Source: Roseovarius sp. (GTDB lineage: Bacteria > Pseudomonadota > Alphaproteobacteria > Rhodobacterales > Rhodobacteraceae). Taken from it: DNA of 7,541 nucleotides. The notes beneath the pieces are model-generated. The model did no database searches, was not told where the DNA came from, and was given only the letters and a program-made list of their open reading frames with translations. This document shows, piece by piece, positions 1 through 6,750 of the stretch; positions within the stretch are counted from its first letter, which is position 1; every line of letters begins with the position of its first letter. Where the stretch lies: contig SLDH01000390.1 of NCBI GenBank assembly GCA_007125415.1, positions 1 through 7,541 of the forward strand, in the 5' to 3' direction. A program made the position numbers and the translations under genes.

Positions 1-2015
1 GCCTCGACACGGGAAATTCGCCGCTCAACACAATGGAACTGGCCTATTCCTTCCGGTCGTCACCGGCGATCCTGCGTCTGGTCGATCATACGTTCTCAAG
101 GGCGGAGAAAAGCGGTTTTGTGCCTGAACGGTCTCATAAAGCCTTCAAGGCAGACATGCCCGGCCGGGTCGATCTGTGGCCGGTGGTTCCGAAGCCGGAA
201 AAAGAAGAGCAACCAAACTGGTTCACCCCTGTGGATGTGAAGGCCACAAACGATCCCTCGGTCATTCTTGCGCGGCGGATTGCGCAGGAGATCAAGCATC
301 TGATCGACACGGCGCATCCGATGCCCCACCAACCCGAGCAGGGCGGACCCTATCGTTTCAGACCGGTCGAGCCGGGAGATTTTCTCATCCTCGTGCAACG
401 CCGCTCGGATCTCTTTCATGAGATCATTCGGGAGTGCAAGGCGCTGGACCTGCCCATCGCAGGGGCAGACAGGCTCAAGATAGGGGCAGAGCTTGCGGTG
501 CGTGATCTTGTAGCGCTCCTTTCCTTTCTGGCTACACCGGAAGATGATCTCTCCTTGGCGATTGCGCTCAGATCGCCCTTGTTCGGCTGGACGGAGGATG
601 CGCTTTTTCGTCTCGCACACGGGCGCGGAGACCGTTATCTCTGGGCTGCGCTGCGTGACCAGAATGAGACCTATCCGCAGACCCTGGCCGTCCTGCATGA
701 CCTTTTGAACCGAGCCGATTTCCTGCGGCCCTTCGAGCTTATCGAGCGCATTCTCACGCGGCATCGTGGGCGGCACCACCTTCTGGGACGTCTCGGGCCG
801 GAGGCGGAAGATGGCATCGACGCGCTTCTGGCACAGGCGATGGCCTATGAACAAAGCGCCGTGGACAGCCTGACAGGGTTTCTCATCTGGATCGACACCG
901 ACGATCTGGAGATCAAACGCCGGATGGACAGTGCAGGAAACCGTATCCGCGTGATGACGGTGCATGGTGCGAAGGGGCTTGAGGCGCCCATCGTGATCCT
1001 TCCCGACACCGCGAAGCGTGAGCCACGCATCCGCGATCAGATCATCCTGAACGGGAACACCCCGCTCTGGCGGTCAGCCAAGGATGATGCAACCAAGCCG
1101 ATCGAAGCGGCGACCGAGGCCATTAAGGAGGCGCAGCGTGCCGAACTTGACAGGTTGCTCTATGTCGCGATCACCCGGGCCGAAGCCTGGCTTGTCGTTG
1201 CCTCTGCCGGGGATCTGGCCGAAGAAGAGAGCGCCTGGTACTACAAGATCCGCGAAGGCATGATCGCCGCCGGCGCGCAGACCAAACGCTTTGCCGGGGG
1301 AGATGGTCTGCAGCTGATTCACGGAAATTGGCTCGAAACAGAGCCGTCTCAAGGCCAAGGGGAGGCTTCAGGCACCCCCGATCTGCCCGCCTTCTATCAA
1401 GAACCCGCACCCCAGATCGCGGAACACCCCCTCACCTTGAGCCCATCCGAGCTTGGCGGCGCAAAGGCGCTGCCCGGCGAGGCCAGTCTCGACGAGGAAG
1501 CAGCCAAGCGCCGCGGCCGTCAGATTCACCGCCTGATGGAACATCTCGGCAACCAGCCCGAGGAGGCTTGGCCCGATCTTGCGCAACGAATACTTGGCAA
1601 TGGCCCCGATGCCGCAGATGAAAAGACCGTGGAGAGCTTGCTTTCGGAAGCCGCGAATGTCCTGCAAGACCCCAAGTTGCGCCATCTGTTTGACGGCTCG
1701 CTGGCAGAAGTACCCATATCCGTCGATCTTGACGCGCTGCAAGGCCAGCGCATTCATGGTGTGATCGATCTGCTCCGCGTTGAGGAAAAACGTGTTCTTG
1801 CGGTGGATTTCAAGACCAATGCCATCATCCCGTCCAGGGCGGAGGATTGCCCGGAGGGGCTCTTGCGGCAGATGGGAGCATATGCGCATGCCTTGCAGGC
1901 CTTGTATCCTGACCACGACGTCCAGACCGCGCTCCTATGGACAGCGACAGCGGAACTCATGGTGCTGCCGCACGATCTTGTGACCGAAGCCTTGCGGGCA
2001 TCCCATCCGGCTTGA
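1..2015 (+). CDS. addA: AddA, double-strand break repair helicase-nuclease subunit (C-terminal part, 5' end outside window)
   Basis: AddA pairs with AddB to unwind and resect double-strand breaks for RecA loading in the cytoplasm. The open frame runs from base 3, ten codons before the first ATG (33), so the gene enters from the left; about 670 residues are visible, and the Walker A helicase motifs are missing only because of the window edge. Superfamily 1 (UvrD-like) motifs are clear: YSFRSSPAIL (motif IV) at about 45-74, VMTVHGAKGLE (motif V) at 951-983, and LLYVAITRAEAW (motif VI) at about 1155-1190. A RecB-type nuclease domain follows: GRQIHRLMEHL with its His at 1527-1529, GVIDLL with Asp at 1767-1769, DFKTN with Asp at 1806 and Lys at 1812, and QMGAY near 1869-1883. 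This full catalytic set predicts an active nuclease. The helicase plus fused nuclease favours AddA over UvrD/Rep; RecB is the main alternative, and trxA downstream fits the addB-addA-trxA order I recall from Rhodobacteraceae. Confidence 0.95.
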   Translation, partial: LDTGNSPLNTMELAYSFRSSPAILRLVDHTFSRAEKSGFVPERSHKAFKADMPGRVDLWPVVPKPEKEEQPNWFTPVDVKATNDPSVILARRIAQEIKHLIDTAHPMPHQPEQGGPYRFRPVEPGDFLILVQRRSDLFHEIIRECKALDLPIAGADRLKIGAELAVRDLVALLSFLATPEDDLSLAIALRSPLFGWTEDALFRLAHGRGDRYLWAALRDQNETYPQTLAVLHDLLNRADFLRPFELIERILTRHRGRHHLLGRLGPEAEDGIDALLAQAMAYEQSAVDSLTGFLIWIDTDDLEIKRRMDSAGNRIRVMTVHGAKGLEAPIVILPDTAKREPRIRDQIILNGNTPLWRSAKDDATKPIEAATEAIKEAQRAELDRLLYVAITRAEAWLVVASAGDLAEEESAWYYKIREGMIAAGAQTKRFAGGDGLQLIHGNWLETEPSQGQGEASGTPDLPAFYQEPAPQIAEHPLTLSPSELGGAKALPGEASLDEEAAKRRGRQIHRLMEHLGNQPEEAWPDLAQRILGNGPDAADEKTVESLLSEAANVLQDPKLRHLFDGSLAEVPISVDLDALQGQRIHGVIDLLRVEEKRVLAVDFKTNAIIPSRAEDCPEGLLRQMGAYAHALQALYPDHDVQTALLWTATAELMVLPHDLVTEALRASHPA

Positions 2016-2040
2016 CCTTGCGGGCGCGGCTACCTAGGTT
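2012..2040 (+). promoter_or_regulatory. Possible weak promoter for trxA
   Basis: TTGACC (2012-2017) resembles a sigma-70 -35 box. With a 17-base spacer it is followed by TAGGTT (2035-2040), a poor -10 match. The -10 lies within and beside the palindrome ACCTAGGT (2032-2039). It overlaps the addA stop codon and could give trxA transcription independent of addA. The weak -10 keeps this tentative. Confidence 0.25.
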
Positions 2041-2061
2041 CGCGATCTGAGCCAGATCCTT

Positions 2062-2067
2062 GAGGAG
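2062..2067 (+). promoter_or_regulatory. Ribosome binding site that fixes the trxA start
   Basis: GAGGAG ends seven bases before the ATG at 2075. This favours that ATG over an in-frame TTG at 2060, which would add five residues (MRRSR) and would itself overlap the Shine-Dalgarno sequence. Confidence 0.75.
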
Positions 2068-2074
2068 ATCCCGA

Positions 2075-2395
2075 ATGTCGACCGTTGCCGTAACCGATGA
2101 AACCTTTGACGCCGAAGTCAAGAATTCCGATGTCCCCGTGGTGGTGGATTTCTGGGCCGAATGGTGCGGGCCCTGCAAGCAGATCGGCCCGGCGCTCGAA
2201 GAACTGGCGGCCGAAATGGATGGCAAGGTCAAGATCGCCAAGGTGGATGTAGACAGCAATCCGCAATCGGCAGTCGCCCTTGGCGTGCGCGGCATTCCCG
2301 CGCTTTTCATCTTCAAGAACGGTGAGGTCGTGTCGAATCGCGCAGGCGCAGCCCCCAAGGCGGCATTGCAAAGCTGGATCGAAGAATCGATCTGA
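2075..2395 (+). CDS. trxA: Thioredoxin
   Basis: This is a cytoplasmic thiol-disulfide oxidoreductase that reduces protein disulfides and is recycled by thioredoxin reductase. The 106-residue product has the usual length of a single-domain thioredoxin. The active site WCGPC has its cysteines at residues 31 and 34, preceded by VVVDFWAEW with the buried Asp at 25. The cis-proline loop [13 protein letters not shown] has Pro75. There is no signal peptide or membrane segment, so a cytoplasmic TrxA is more likely than a periplasmic Tlp/Dsb protein. The ATG at 2075 is chosen for its Shine-Dalgarno GAGGAG. The gene lies 59 bases after addA, so it may be read from the upstream unit as well as from its own promoter. 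A strong terminator follows its stop by 33 bases. Confidence 0.97.
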   Translation: MSTVAVTDETFDAEVKNSDVPVVVDFWAEWCGPCKQIGPALEELAAEMDGKVKIAKVDVDSNPQSAVALGVRGIPALFIFKNGEVVSNRAGAAPKAALQSWIEESI

Positions 2396-2428
2396 GGATC
2401 ACAAGCTCCCGATGATCCCGGCAGGATG

Positions 2429-2449
2429 GGCGCCTTCGGGCGCCGTTTT
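2429..2449 (+). terminator. Intrinsic terminator of the addA-trxA unit
   Basis: The hairpin is GGCGCC (2429-2434), loop TTCG (2435-2438), GGCGCC (2439-2444), then G and TTTT (2446-2449). The stem is a perfect six pairs, and the C(UUCG)G loop is a very stable tetraloop. It sits 33 bases after the trxA stop and before the hslV promoter region, so it separates the two transcription units. The T run is short, so some read-through is possible. Confidence 0.82.
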
Positions 2450-2458
2450 GCATCCGGG

Positions 2459-2487
2459 TTGCGCGCTCTTTGAGCAACCGCCATATA
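2459..2487 (+). promoter_or_regulatory. Probable promoter of the hslV-membrane protein-hslU operon
   Basis: TTGCGC (2459-2464) and CATATA (2482-2487, within CCATATAG) are separated by 17 bases. The spacing fits sigma-70 family promoters. A TTG-type -35 with a CCATAT-like -10 also recalls alphaproteobacterial heat-shock (RpoH) promoters, which would suit hslVU, known heat-shock genes in other bacteria. A perfect inverted repeat GGTTGC (2457-2462) / GCAACC (2474-2479) overlaps the -35 box and the spacer. The sigma factor is inferred, and I cannot place the transcription start; it is expected near 2493-2495. Confidence 0.5.
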
Positions 2488-2499
2488 GAGCCACATAAT

Positions 2500-2506
2500 G
2501 GAAGGA
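2500..2506 (+). promoter_or_regulatory. Ribosome binding site that fixes the hslV start
   Basis: GGAAGGA lies six bases before the ATG at 2513. An in-frame ATG at 2498 would add MEGCI, but it lacks a good Shine-Dalgarno sequence and begins just upstream of this one. Confidence 0.7.
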
Positions 2507-2512
2507 TGCATC

Positions 2513-3073
2513 ATGGCGCATGACCAGTTTCCCGGATGGCATGGCACCACCATTATCGCCGTACGCAAAGGCGGCGAGGTGGTGATCGCCGGCGATGGCC
2601 AGGTCAGTCTTGGCCAGACCGTCATCAAAGGCAGCGCGCGCAAGGTGCGCCGGCTCAAGCCCGGCGGCTATGACGTGCTTGCCGGTTTCGCCGGCTCCAC
2701 AGCCGATGCGTTCAGCCTGCTGGAAAGGCTCGAGGCAAAGCTCGAAGCCACTCCGGGCCAGTTACAGCGCGCCAGCGTGGAACTGGCCAAGGAGTGGCGC
2801 ACGGACAAATATCTGCAAAAACTGGAAGCAATGCTGATCGTGTCGGACGGGTCCGAGCTTTACGTGATCACCGGCGCGGGCGATGTGCTCGAACCCGAGC
2901 ATGATGTCACTGCAATCGGCTCGGGTGGCAACTATGCGCTGGCGGCCGCACGGGGGATGATGGACAGTGACCGTTCGGCCGAAGAGATTGCACGCGCGGC
3001 CATGGCCATAGCCGCCGACATCTGTGTCTATACCAACGGCAACCTGACCGTTGAGAAGATCACAGGGTCATGA
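2513..3073 (+). CDS. hslV: HslV, peptidase subunit of the HslUV (ClpYQ) ATP-dependent protease
   Basis: HslV forms a double hexameric ring with N-terminal threonine peptidase sites; HslU unfolds substrates and feeds them in. The 186-residue product is slightly long for the family, which is explained by an 11-residue leader ([11 protein letters not shown]) before the conserved [19 protein letters not shown]. Thr12 is the predicted catalytic residue after leader removal. In mature numbering Thr1, Asp17 (Asp28 here, in AGDGQ) and Lys33 (Lys44 here, in ARKVRRL) are all in place, so the enzyme should be active. Conserved GFAGSTADA and [13 protein letters not shown] segments and the C-terminal [11 protein letters not shown] confirm the family. 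The start at 2513 is chosen from the Shine-Dalgarno position and the usual alphaproteobacterial N-terminus. Its stop overlaps the next gene's start (ATGA at 3070-3073). Confidence 0.97.
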   Translation: MAHDQFPGWHGTTIIAVRKGGEVVIAGDGQVSLGQTVIKGSARKVRRLKPGGYDVLAGFAGSTADAFSLLERLEAKLEATPGQLQRASVELAKEWRTDKYLQKLEAMLIVSDGSELYVITGAGDVLEPEHDVTAIGSGGNYALAAARGMMDSDRSAEEIARAAMAIAADICVYTNGNLTVEKITGS

Positions 3074-4131
3074 TCAGCGAGGATGACCTGCGCGCCGCCA
3101 TGGCAGCAGGGATCATTGATGAAGGGCAGGCGGCACGCCTGCAGGCATTGGCAGATGAACGCGCGGACCGGCTCTCGCGTGGCTGGCGCGAGGATGAGCC
3201 CTTCGAGCTCTTCAAGGGCTTTGCCGAAGTCTTCGTCTCGCTGGGCTTGATCCTGATGATCGGCAGCGCGGCAGCTTTTGCTGCGGCCATCTCCGGCGTT
3301 TTCTCGATTACCCTGGCTCTGGCCGCGTCCTGCTGGATTGCCGGGCTTTATTTCACCAGGGCGCGCCGGATGGTGTTGCCGTCCATCGTTCTGGTGACGG
3401 GATATGCAATCGGGATTGCCGGCATTACGCAGCACCTTCTCGACATGGGTGGATTGGGCGATGTGCGTCTTTCTCTCGTTGTCTTCGGTGTGACAGGGCT
3501 TCTGGCGATGCTGCTGCATTTCCGGACATTCCATGTGCCGTTTTCAATGTTCATTGCGGGCTGCTTCGCATTGATCGGCGTTCTTGGCATCACCATTGAT
3601 ATCGGCCTCGAAACAGCTGCAGATTTCAGTTTTCAATCGCTGTTCGATCTGAGGATCGGGGGTTATCTGGCCCTTGCGACACTTATTTTCGGCCTTCTCG
3701 CACTGAGTGCGGCGATGTGGTTCGATTTCCAGGATCCGCATCGCGTGGGTCGAATGGCGCGATCGGCCTTCTGGCTGCATCTTCTCGCGGCCCCGGCACT
3801 GGTCAATACGGTGTTGCTGACCGCCTATAACGTCCAGGGCAACGCAGGAACGGCGCTCACCATCATCGGTCTGGGCCTCGTCACTGCCTTCGCGCTGATC
3901 ATCGATCGCCGGTCCTTCCTGACTGCCGGTTTGGGATATCTTGCCGCCATCATCTTCAGCCTTCTCCAGCAAGGCGGAGGCGATCTTCCACTTCTGACCC
4001 TGATGCTTGTGCTGGGGGCGATCATCACCTATCTCGGCACTTTCTGGACCATGTTGCGTGTCGGGCTGATGCGCCTGCTTCCTTCTTTTCCCGGCAAAGA
4101 CCGGCTGCCACCCTATTCGGAGACCAAATGA
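3070..4131 (+). CDS. Polytopic membrane protein of unknown function, DUF2157-like N-terminus, between hslV and hslU
   Basis: I do not recognise a function. The 353-residue product begins with a soluble segment (residues 1-45) of the pattern [20 protein letters not shown] followed by [10 protein letters not shown], which resembles the start of DUF2157-type membrane proteins. About ten hydrophobic spans follow, roughly at 52-75, 77-95, 102-121, 132-150, 156-178, 197-217, 233-252, 258-277, 283-300 and 305-325, then a basic, proline-containing tail (340-353). A polar stretch before span 7, [25 protein letters not shown] (about 218-242), has the look of a conserved motif. No catalytic residues or transporter signature are evident. 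The start ATG overlaps the hslV stop and the stop overlaps the hslU start, each by 4 bases (ATGA), so expression is probably coupled to the protease. GAGAAG at 3053-3058 is a possible but distant Shine-Dalgarno. A role linked to HslUV or membrane stress is only inferred from position. Confidence 0.85.
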   Translation: MISEDDLRAAMAAGIIDEGQAARLQALADERADRLSRGWREDEPFELFKGFAEVFVSLGLILMIGSAAAFAAAISGVFSITLALAASCWIAGLYFTRARRMVLPSIVLVTGYAIGIAGITQHLLDMGGLGDVRLSLVVFGVTGLLAMLLHFRTFHVPFSMFIAGCFALIGVLGITIDIGLETAADFSFQSLFDLRIGGYLALATLIFGLLALSAAMWFDFQDPHRVGRMARSAFWLHLLAAPALVNTVLLTAYNVQGNAGTALTIIGLGLVTAFALIIDRRSFLTAGLGYLAAIIFSLLQQGGGDLPLLTLMLVLGAIITYLGTFWTMLRVGLMRLLPSFPGKDRLPPYSETK

Positions 4132-5438
4132 CCGATCTCACCCCCCGCGAAATCGTATCCGAGCTTGACCGTTTCATCATCGGCCAGAAGGAAGCCAAGC
4201 GCGCCACCGCCGTGGCCCTGCGCAATCGCTGGCGGCGCAAGCAATTGCCTGATGATCTGCGTGATGAGGTGTATCCCAAGAATATCCTGATGATCGGCCC
4301 TACCGGCGTCGGCAAGACCGAGATTTCGCGCCGTCTCGCTAAACTGGCCCGCGCGCCTTTCATCAAGGTCGAGGCGACAAAATTCACCGAAGTCGGCTAT
4401 GTGGGCCGCGATGTGGAACAGATCATCCGCGATCTGGTGGACAGCGCGATCAACGACACCCGTGAATGGATGCGCGAGGATGTGAAGGCAAAGGCACACC
4501 AGCAGGCCGAGGAACGTGTGATCGACGCCATCGCTGGTAGCGAGGCGCGCACGGCCACCCGCGAAATGTTCCGCAAGAAGCTGAAGGACGGGCTGCTCGA
4601 CGACACCGTGATCGATCTTGAGCTTACCGATACCTCCAACCCGATGGGCGGCATGATGGATATCCCCGGTCAGCCCGGTAGCCAGATGGGTATGATGAAC
4701 CTTGGAGATCTCTTCGGCAAGGCCTTTGGCAGCCGCACCGTGCGCAAGAAAATGACGGTGGCCGAAAGTTATGACGCACTGATCAGCGATGAAGCCGACA
4801 AGCTTCTTGATGATGAGACAGTCAACAAGGCCGCGCTGGAGGCGGTCGAGCAGAACGGCATCGTCTTTCTCGATGAAATCGACAAGGTCTGCGCCCGTAC
4901 GGATGCGCGCGGCGGCGATGTGAGCCGCGAAGGCGTCCAGCGCGATCTGCTGCCCCTGATCGAAGGGACAACCGTTTCCACCAAGTATGGAAGTGTCAAG
5001 ACCGATCATATCCTCTTCATTGCCTCGGGTGCCTTCCATATCGCGAAGCCTTCTGATCTTCTGCCCGAATTGCAGGGCCGCCTGCCCATCCGGGTTGAAT
5101 TGCGCGCCCTGACGGAAGAGGATTTCGTCCGCATCCTCACCGAGACGGATAACGCGCTTACCTTGCAATACACGGCTCTCATGGGCACGGAAGATGTCAC
5201 CGTATCGTTCAGCCGGGATGGTATCGAGGCGCTTGCCCGGATCGCGGCAGAGGTCAATCGCTCCGTAGAAAATATCGGCGCGCGCCGGCTCTACACGGTG
5301 ATGGAGCGGGTGTTCGAAGAACTGAGCTTTACCGCGCCCGACCGCAGCGGCGATGTCATCACCGTCGATGCCGCCTTCGTGGAAAACAATCTCGGAGAAC
5401 TCGCAAGGTCTGCAGATCTCAGCCGATACGTTCTCTGA
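4128..5438 (+). CDS. hslU: HslU, ATPase/unfoldase subunit of the HslUV protease
   Basis: HslU is a hexameric AAA+ unfoldase that recognises cytoplasmic proteins and threads them into HslV. The 436-residue product has the normal length. In order: an N-terminal [21 protein letters not shown] segment; Walker A GPTGVGKT (57-64); pore loop GYVG (90-93), typical of HslU; the inserted I-domain (about 110-230) with a Met/Gly-rich stretch at 172-190; Walker B GIVFLDE (244-250, Asp249/Glu250); sensor 1 in [10 protein letters not shown] (295-304); arginine finger in LQGRLPIR (Arg318); sensor 2 [10 protein letters not shown] (384-393). The C-terminal SRYVL matches the HslU tail that inserts between HslV subunits. 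GGAG at 4119-4122 supports the ATG at 4128, which overlaps the upstream stop. ClpX is excluded by the I-domain, by GYVG and by the lack of a zinc-binding N-domain. Confidence 0.98.
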   Translation: MTDLTPREIVSELDRFIIGQKEAKRATAVALRNRWRRKQLPDDLRDEVYPKNILMIGPTGVGKTEISRRLAKLARAPFIKVEATKFTEVGYVGRDVEQIIRDLVDSAINDTREWMREDVKAKAHQQAEERVIDAIAGSEARTATREMFRKKLKDGLLDDTVIDLELTDTSNPMGGMMDIPGQPGSQMGMMNLGDLFGKAFGSRTVRKKMTVAESYDALISDEADKLLDDETVNKAALEAVEQNGIVFLDEIDKVCARTDARGGDVSREGVQRDLLPLIEGTTVSTKYGSVKTDHILFIASGAFHIAKPSDLLPELQGRLPIRVELRALTEEDFVRILTETDNALTLQYTALMGTEDVTVSFSRDGIEALARIAAEVNRSVENIGARRLYTVMERVFEELSFTAPDRSGDVITVDAAFVENNLGELARSADLSRYVL

Positions 5439-5442
5439 TCTT

Positions 5443-5476
5443 CATTTTGTCGAAAATGCTCGCGCCGGAGGCATTT
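5443..5476. repeat. Nested inverted repeats between hslU and the MFS transporter gene
   Basis: CATTTT (5443-5448), GTCG (5449-5452), AAAATG (5453-5458) is a perfect 6-base inverted repeat starting four bases after the hslU stop. Its right arm also pairs with a second site: AAATGC (5454-5459) and GCATTT (5471-5476) with an 11-base spacer. The two hairpins exclude each other. Neither is followed by a T run, so this is not a standard terminator. It could be an operator, a transcript-end or stability structure, or chance. Confidence 0.4.
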
Positions 5477-5526
5477 CGCGGCTGAACTCCCTTTCCAAGA
5501 TCGGCGATTCAGGCGAGACAGCCACG

Positions 5527-6750
5527 ATGGGGACTTTGCGCTTTCTCCGGGAGAATGCACCTTGGCTTACAGCAGGGGTCTTGCTGACATTTCTGAGCAG
5601 TTTTGGCCAAACCTATTTCATCTCCGTCTTTGCCGGCGAGATCCGCACAGGTTTCGGACTTACACATGGCCAATGGGGCGGCATCTACACAGTAGGGACC
5701 ACCGCCTCGGCGCTTGTCATGATCTGGGCCGGGGGTCTCACCGATCATTTCCGCGTGCGGGTCTTGGCCCCGATGGTCCTAATACTCATGACGGGGGCGT
5801 GCATGTTCATGGCGCTCAATCCCGTCTGGTGGCTCTTGCCACTGGTCATTTTCGCCCTGCGCTTCACCGGGCAGGGGATGATGAGCCACCTCGCGGTGGT
5901 CGCAATGGCGCGCTGGTTCGCGGCCAGCCGGGGGCGCGCATTATCGGTCGCGACGCTGGGCCATGCATTGGGCGAATCCATCCTGCCGCTGATCTTCGTG
6001 TCTCTTCTGGTCATCCATGACTGGCGCATTCTATGGGTGCTTGCTGGTATTCTCTCGGTCGCAGGTATACCGCTTCTGCTGCTGTTGTTGCGGCACGAAC
6101 GCACACCGCAAAGCTGGGCTCAATCCAGCCAGTCTCTGGGGATGGATGCGCGGCAATGGACCCGCTCCGAGGCGTTGCGGCATTACCTGTTCTGGTTCAT
6201 GGTCCCGACAGTTCTTGGCCCGGCCGCCTTCAACACCGCGTTCTTCTTTCATCAGGTCCATATTGCCGAAATAAAGGATATCTCCCATGTGGAGCTGGTG
6301 GCCATGTTTCCGATCTATACGGTCGTTGTCATTTCGTCGATGATCGGCGCGGGCTATGCGCTTGACCGGCTTGGTACTGCGCGGGTGCTTCCGTTCATGC
6401 TGCTGCCGATGATCGCGGCATTTCTGCTATTCGCGGTCTCGGATGGGCCGTGGATCCTGCTGGCGGGTTTCGTTTTTCTGGCCATGACAACCGGTGCGAA
6501 CAGTGTCGTTCCCAACGCATTCTGGGCGGAGTTCTATGGCAGCGCCCATCTGGGCCGCATCAAGGCCATGGTAGCGGCTGTCATGGTTTTCGGCAGCGCG
6601 CTCGGCCCCGGTTTAACAGGGTTGGGCATTGATATGGGGTTGGCGCTTGAAGCGCAATTCGTGATCATTGCCGCCTATTTCGCCTTTGCAAGCCTCATGA
6701 TGACCATCGGTGTCAAACGTGCACGGTCATCCCTACCGGCGACGGCGTAG
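5527..6750 (+). CDS. Major facilitator superfamily transporter, substrate unknown
   Basis: A 407-residue product with about twelve hydrophobic spans, the standard size for an inner-membrane MFS carrier. GGLTDHFRVR (69-78) after the second span matches the loop 2-3 signature (motif A), and GYALDRLGTARVLP (276-289) is its counterpart in the second half. RWFAASRGRALSVATLGHALGES (130-151) covers the loop and fifth span, and FWAEFYGSAHLGRIKAM (332-348) resembles the corresponding region of monocarboxylate or oxalate-formate type carriers, but I would not assign a substrate. Between the halves lies a polar linker (about 189-216). The ATG at 5527 is chosen because the protein then begins just before the first span; AGGCGAG (5511-5517) is a modest Shine-Dalgarno. 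An in-frame start at 5353 would add 58 residues of poor quality and overlap hslU by 86 bases. The 3' end overlaps smr by 18 bases on the opposite strand. Confidence 0.9.
   Translation: MGTLRFLRENAPWLTAGVLLTFLSSFGQTYFISVFAGEIRTGFGLTHGQWGGIYTVGTTASALVMIWAGGLTDHFRVRVLAPMVLILMTGACMFMALNPVWWLLPLVIFALRFTGQGMMSHLAVVAMARWFAASRGRALSVATLGHALGESILPLIFVSLLVIHDWRILWVLAGILSVAGIPLLLLLLRHERTPQSWAQSSQSLGMDARQWTRSEALRHYLFWFMVPTVLGPAAFNTAFFFHQVHIAEIKDISHVELVAMFPIYTVVVISSMIGAGYALDRLGTARVLPFMLLPMIAAFLLFAVSDGPWILLAGFVFLAMTTGANSVVPNAFWAEFYGSAHLGRIKAMVAAVMVFGSALGPGLTGLGIDMGLALEAQFVIIAAYFAFASLMMTIGVKRARSSLPATA

Noticed and set aside
96..965. 289-codon minus-strand open frame opposite addA
   Set aside because: The addA helicase motifs in this stretch are unambiguous, and the antisense product looks like a composition shadow rich in Arg, Pro and His.
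2032..2039. Palindrome ACCTAGGT upstream of trxA as an operator
   Set aside because: Eight bases with no second copy nearby; it could be chance. It is noted only with the weak promoter call.
2498..2512. Upstream in-frame ATG of hslV (adds MEGCI)
   Set aside because: It lacks a good ribosome binding site, while GGAAGGA is well placed for the ATG at 2513.
1957..2658. 233-codon minus-strand open frame spanning trxA, the terminator and the 5' part of hslV
   Set aside because: It crosses three well-defined features on the plus strand and has no recognisable domain.
4113..5168. 351-codon open frame on the minus strand, opposite hslU
   Set aside because: Its product shows no recognisable domain, and it lies wholly against the well-supported HslU reading frame. 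Long antisense frames are common in GC-rich genes.
5353..5526. 58-residue N-terminal extension of the MFS transporter
   Set aside because: It overlaps the conserved HslU C-terminus, has no hydrophobic or targeting character, and would put a long soluble tail before span 1. The ATG at 5527 gives the normal family length.
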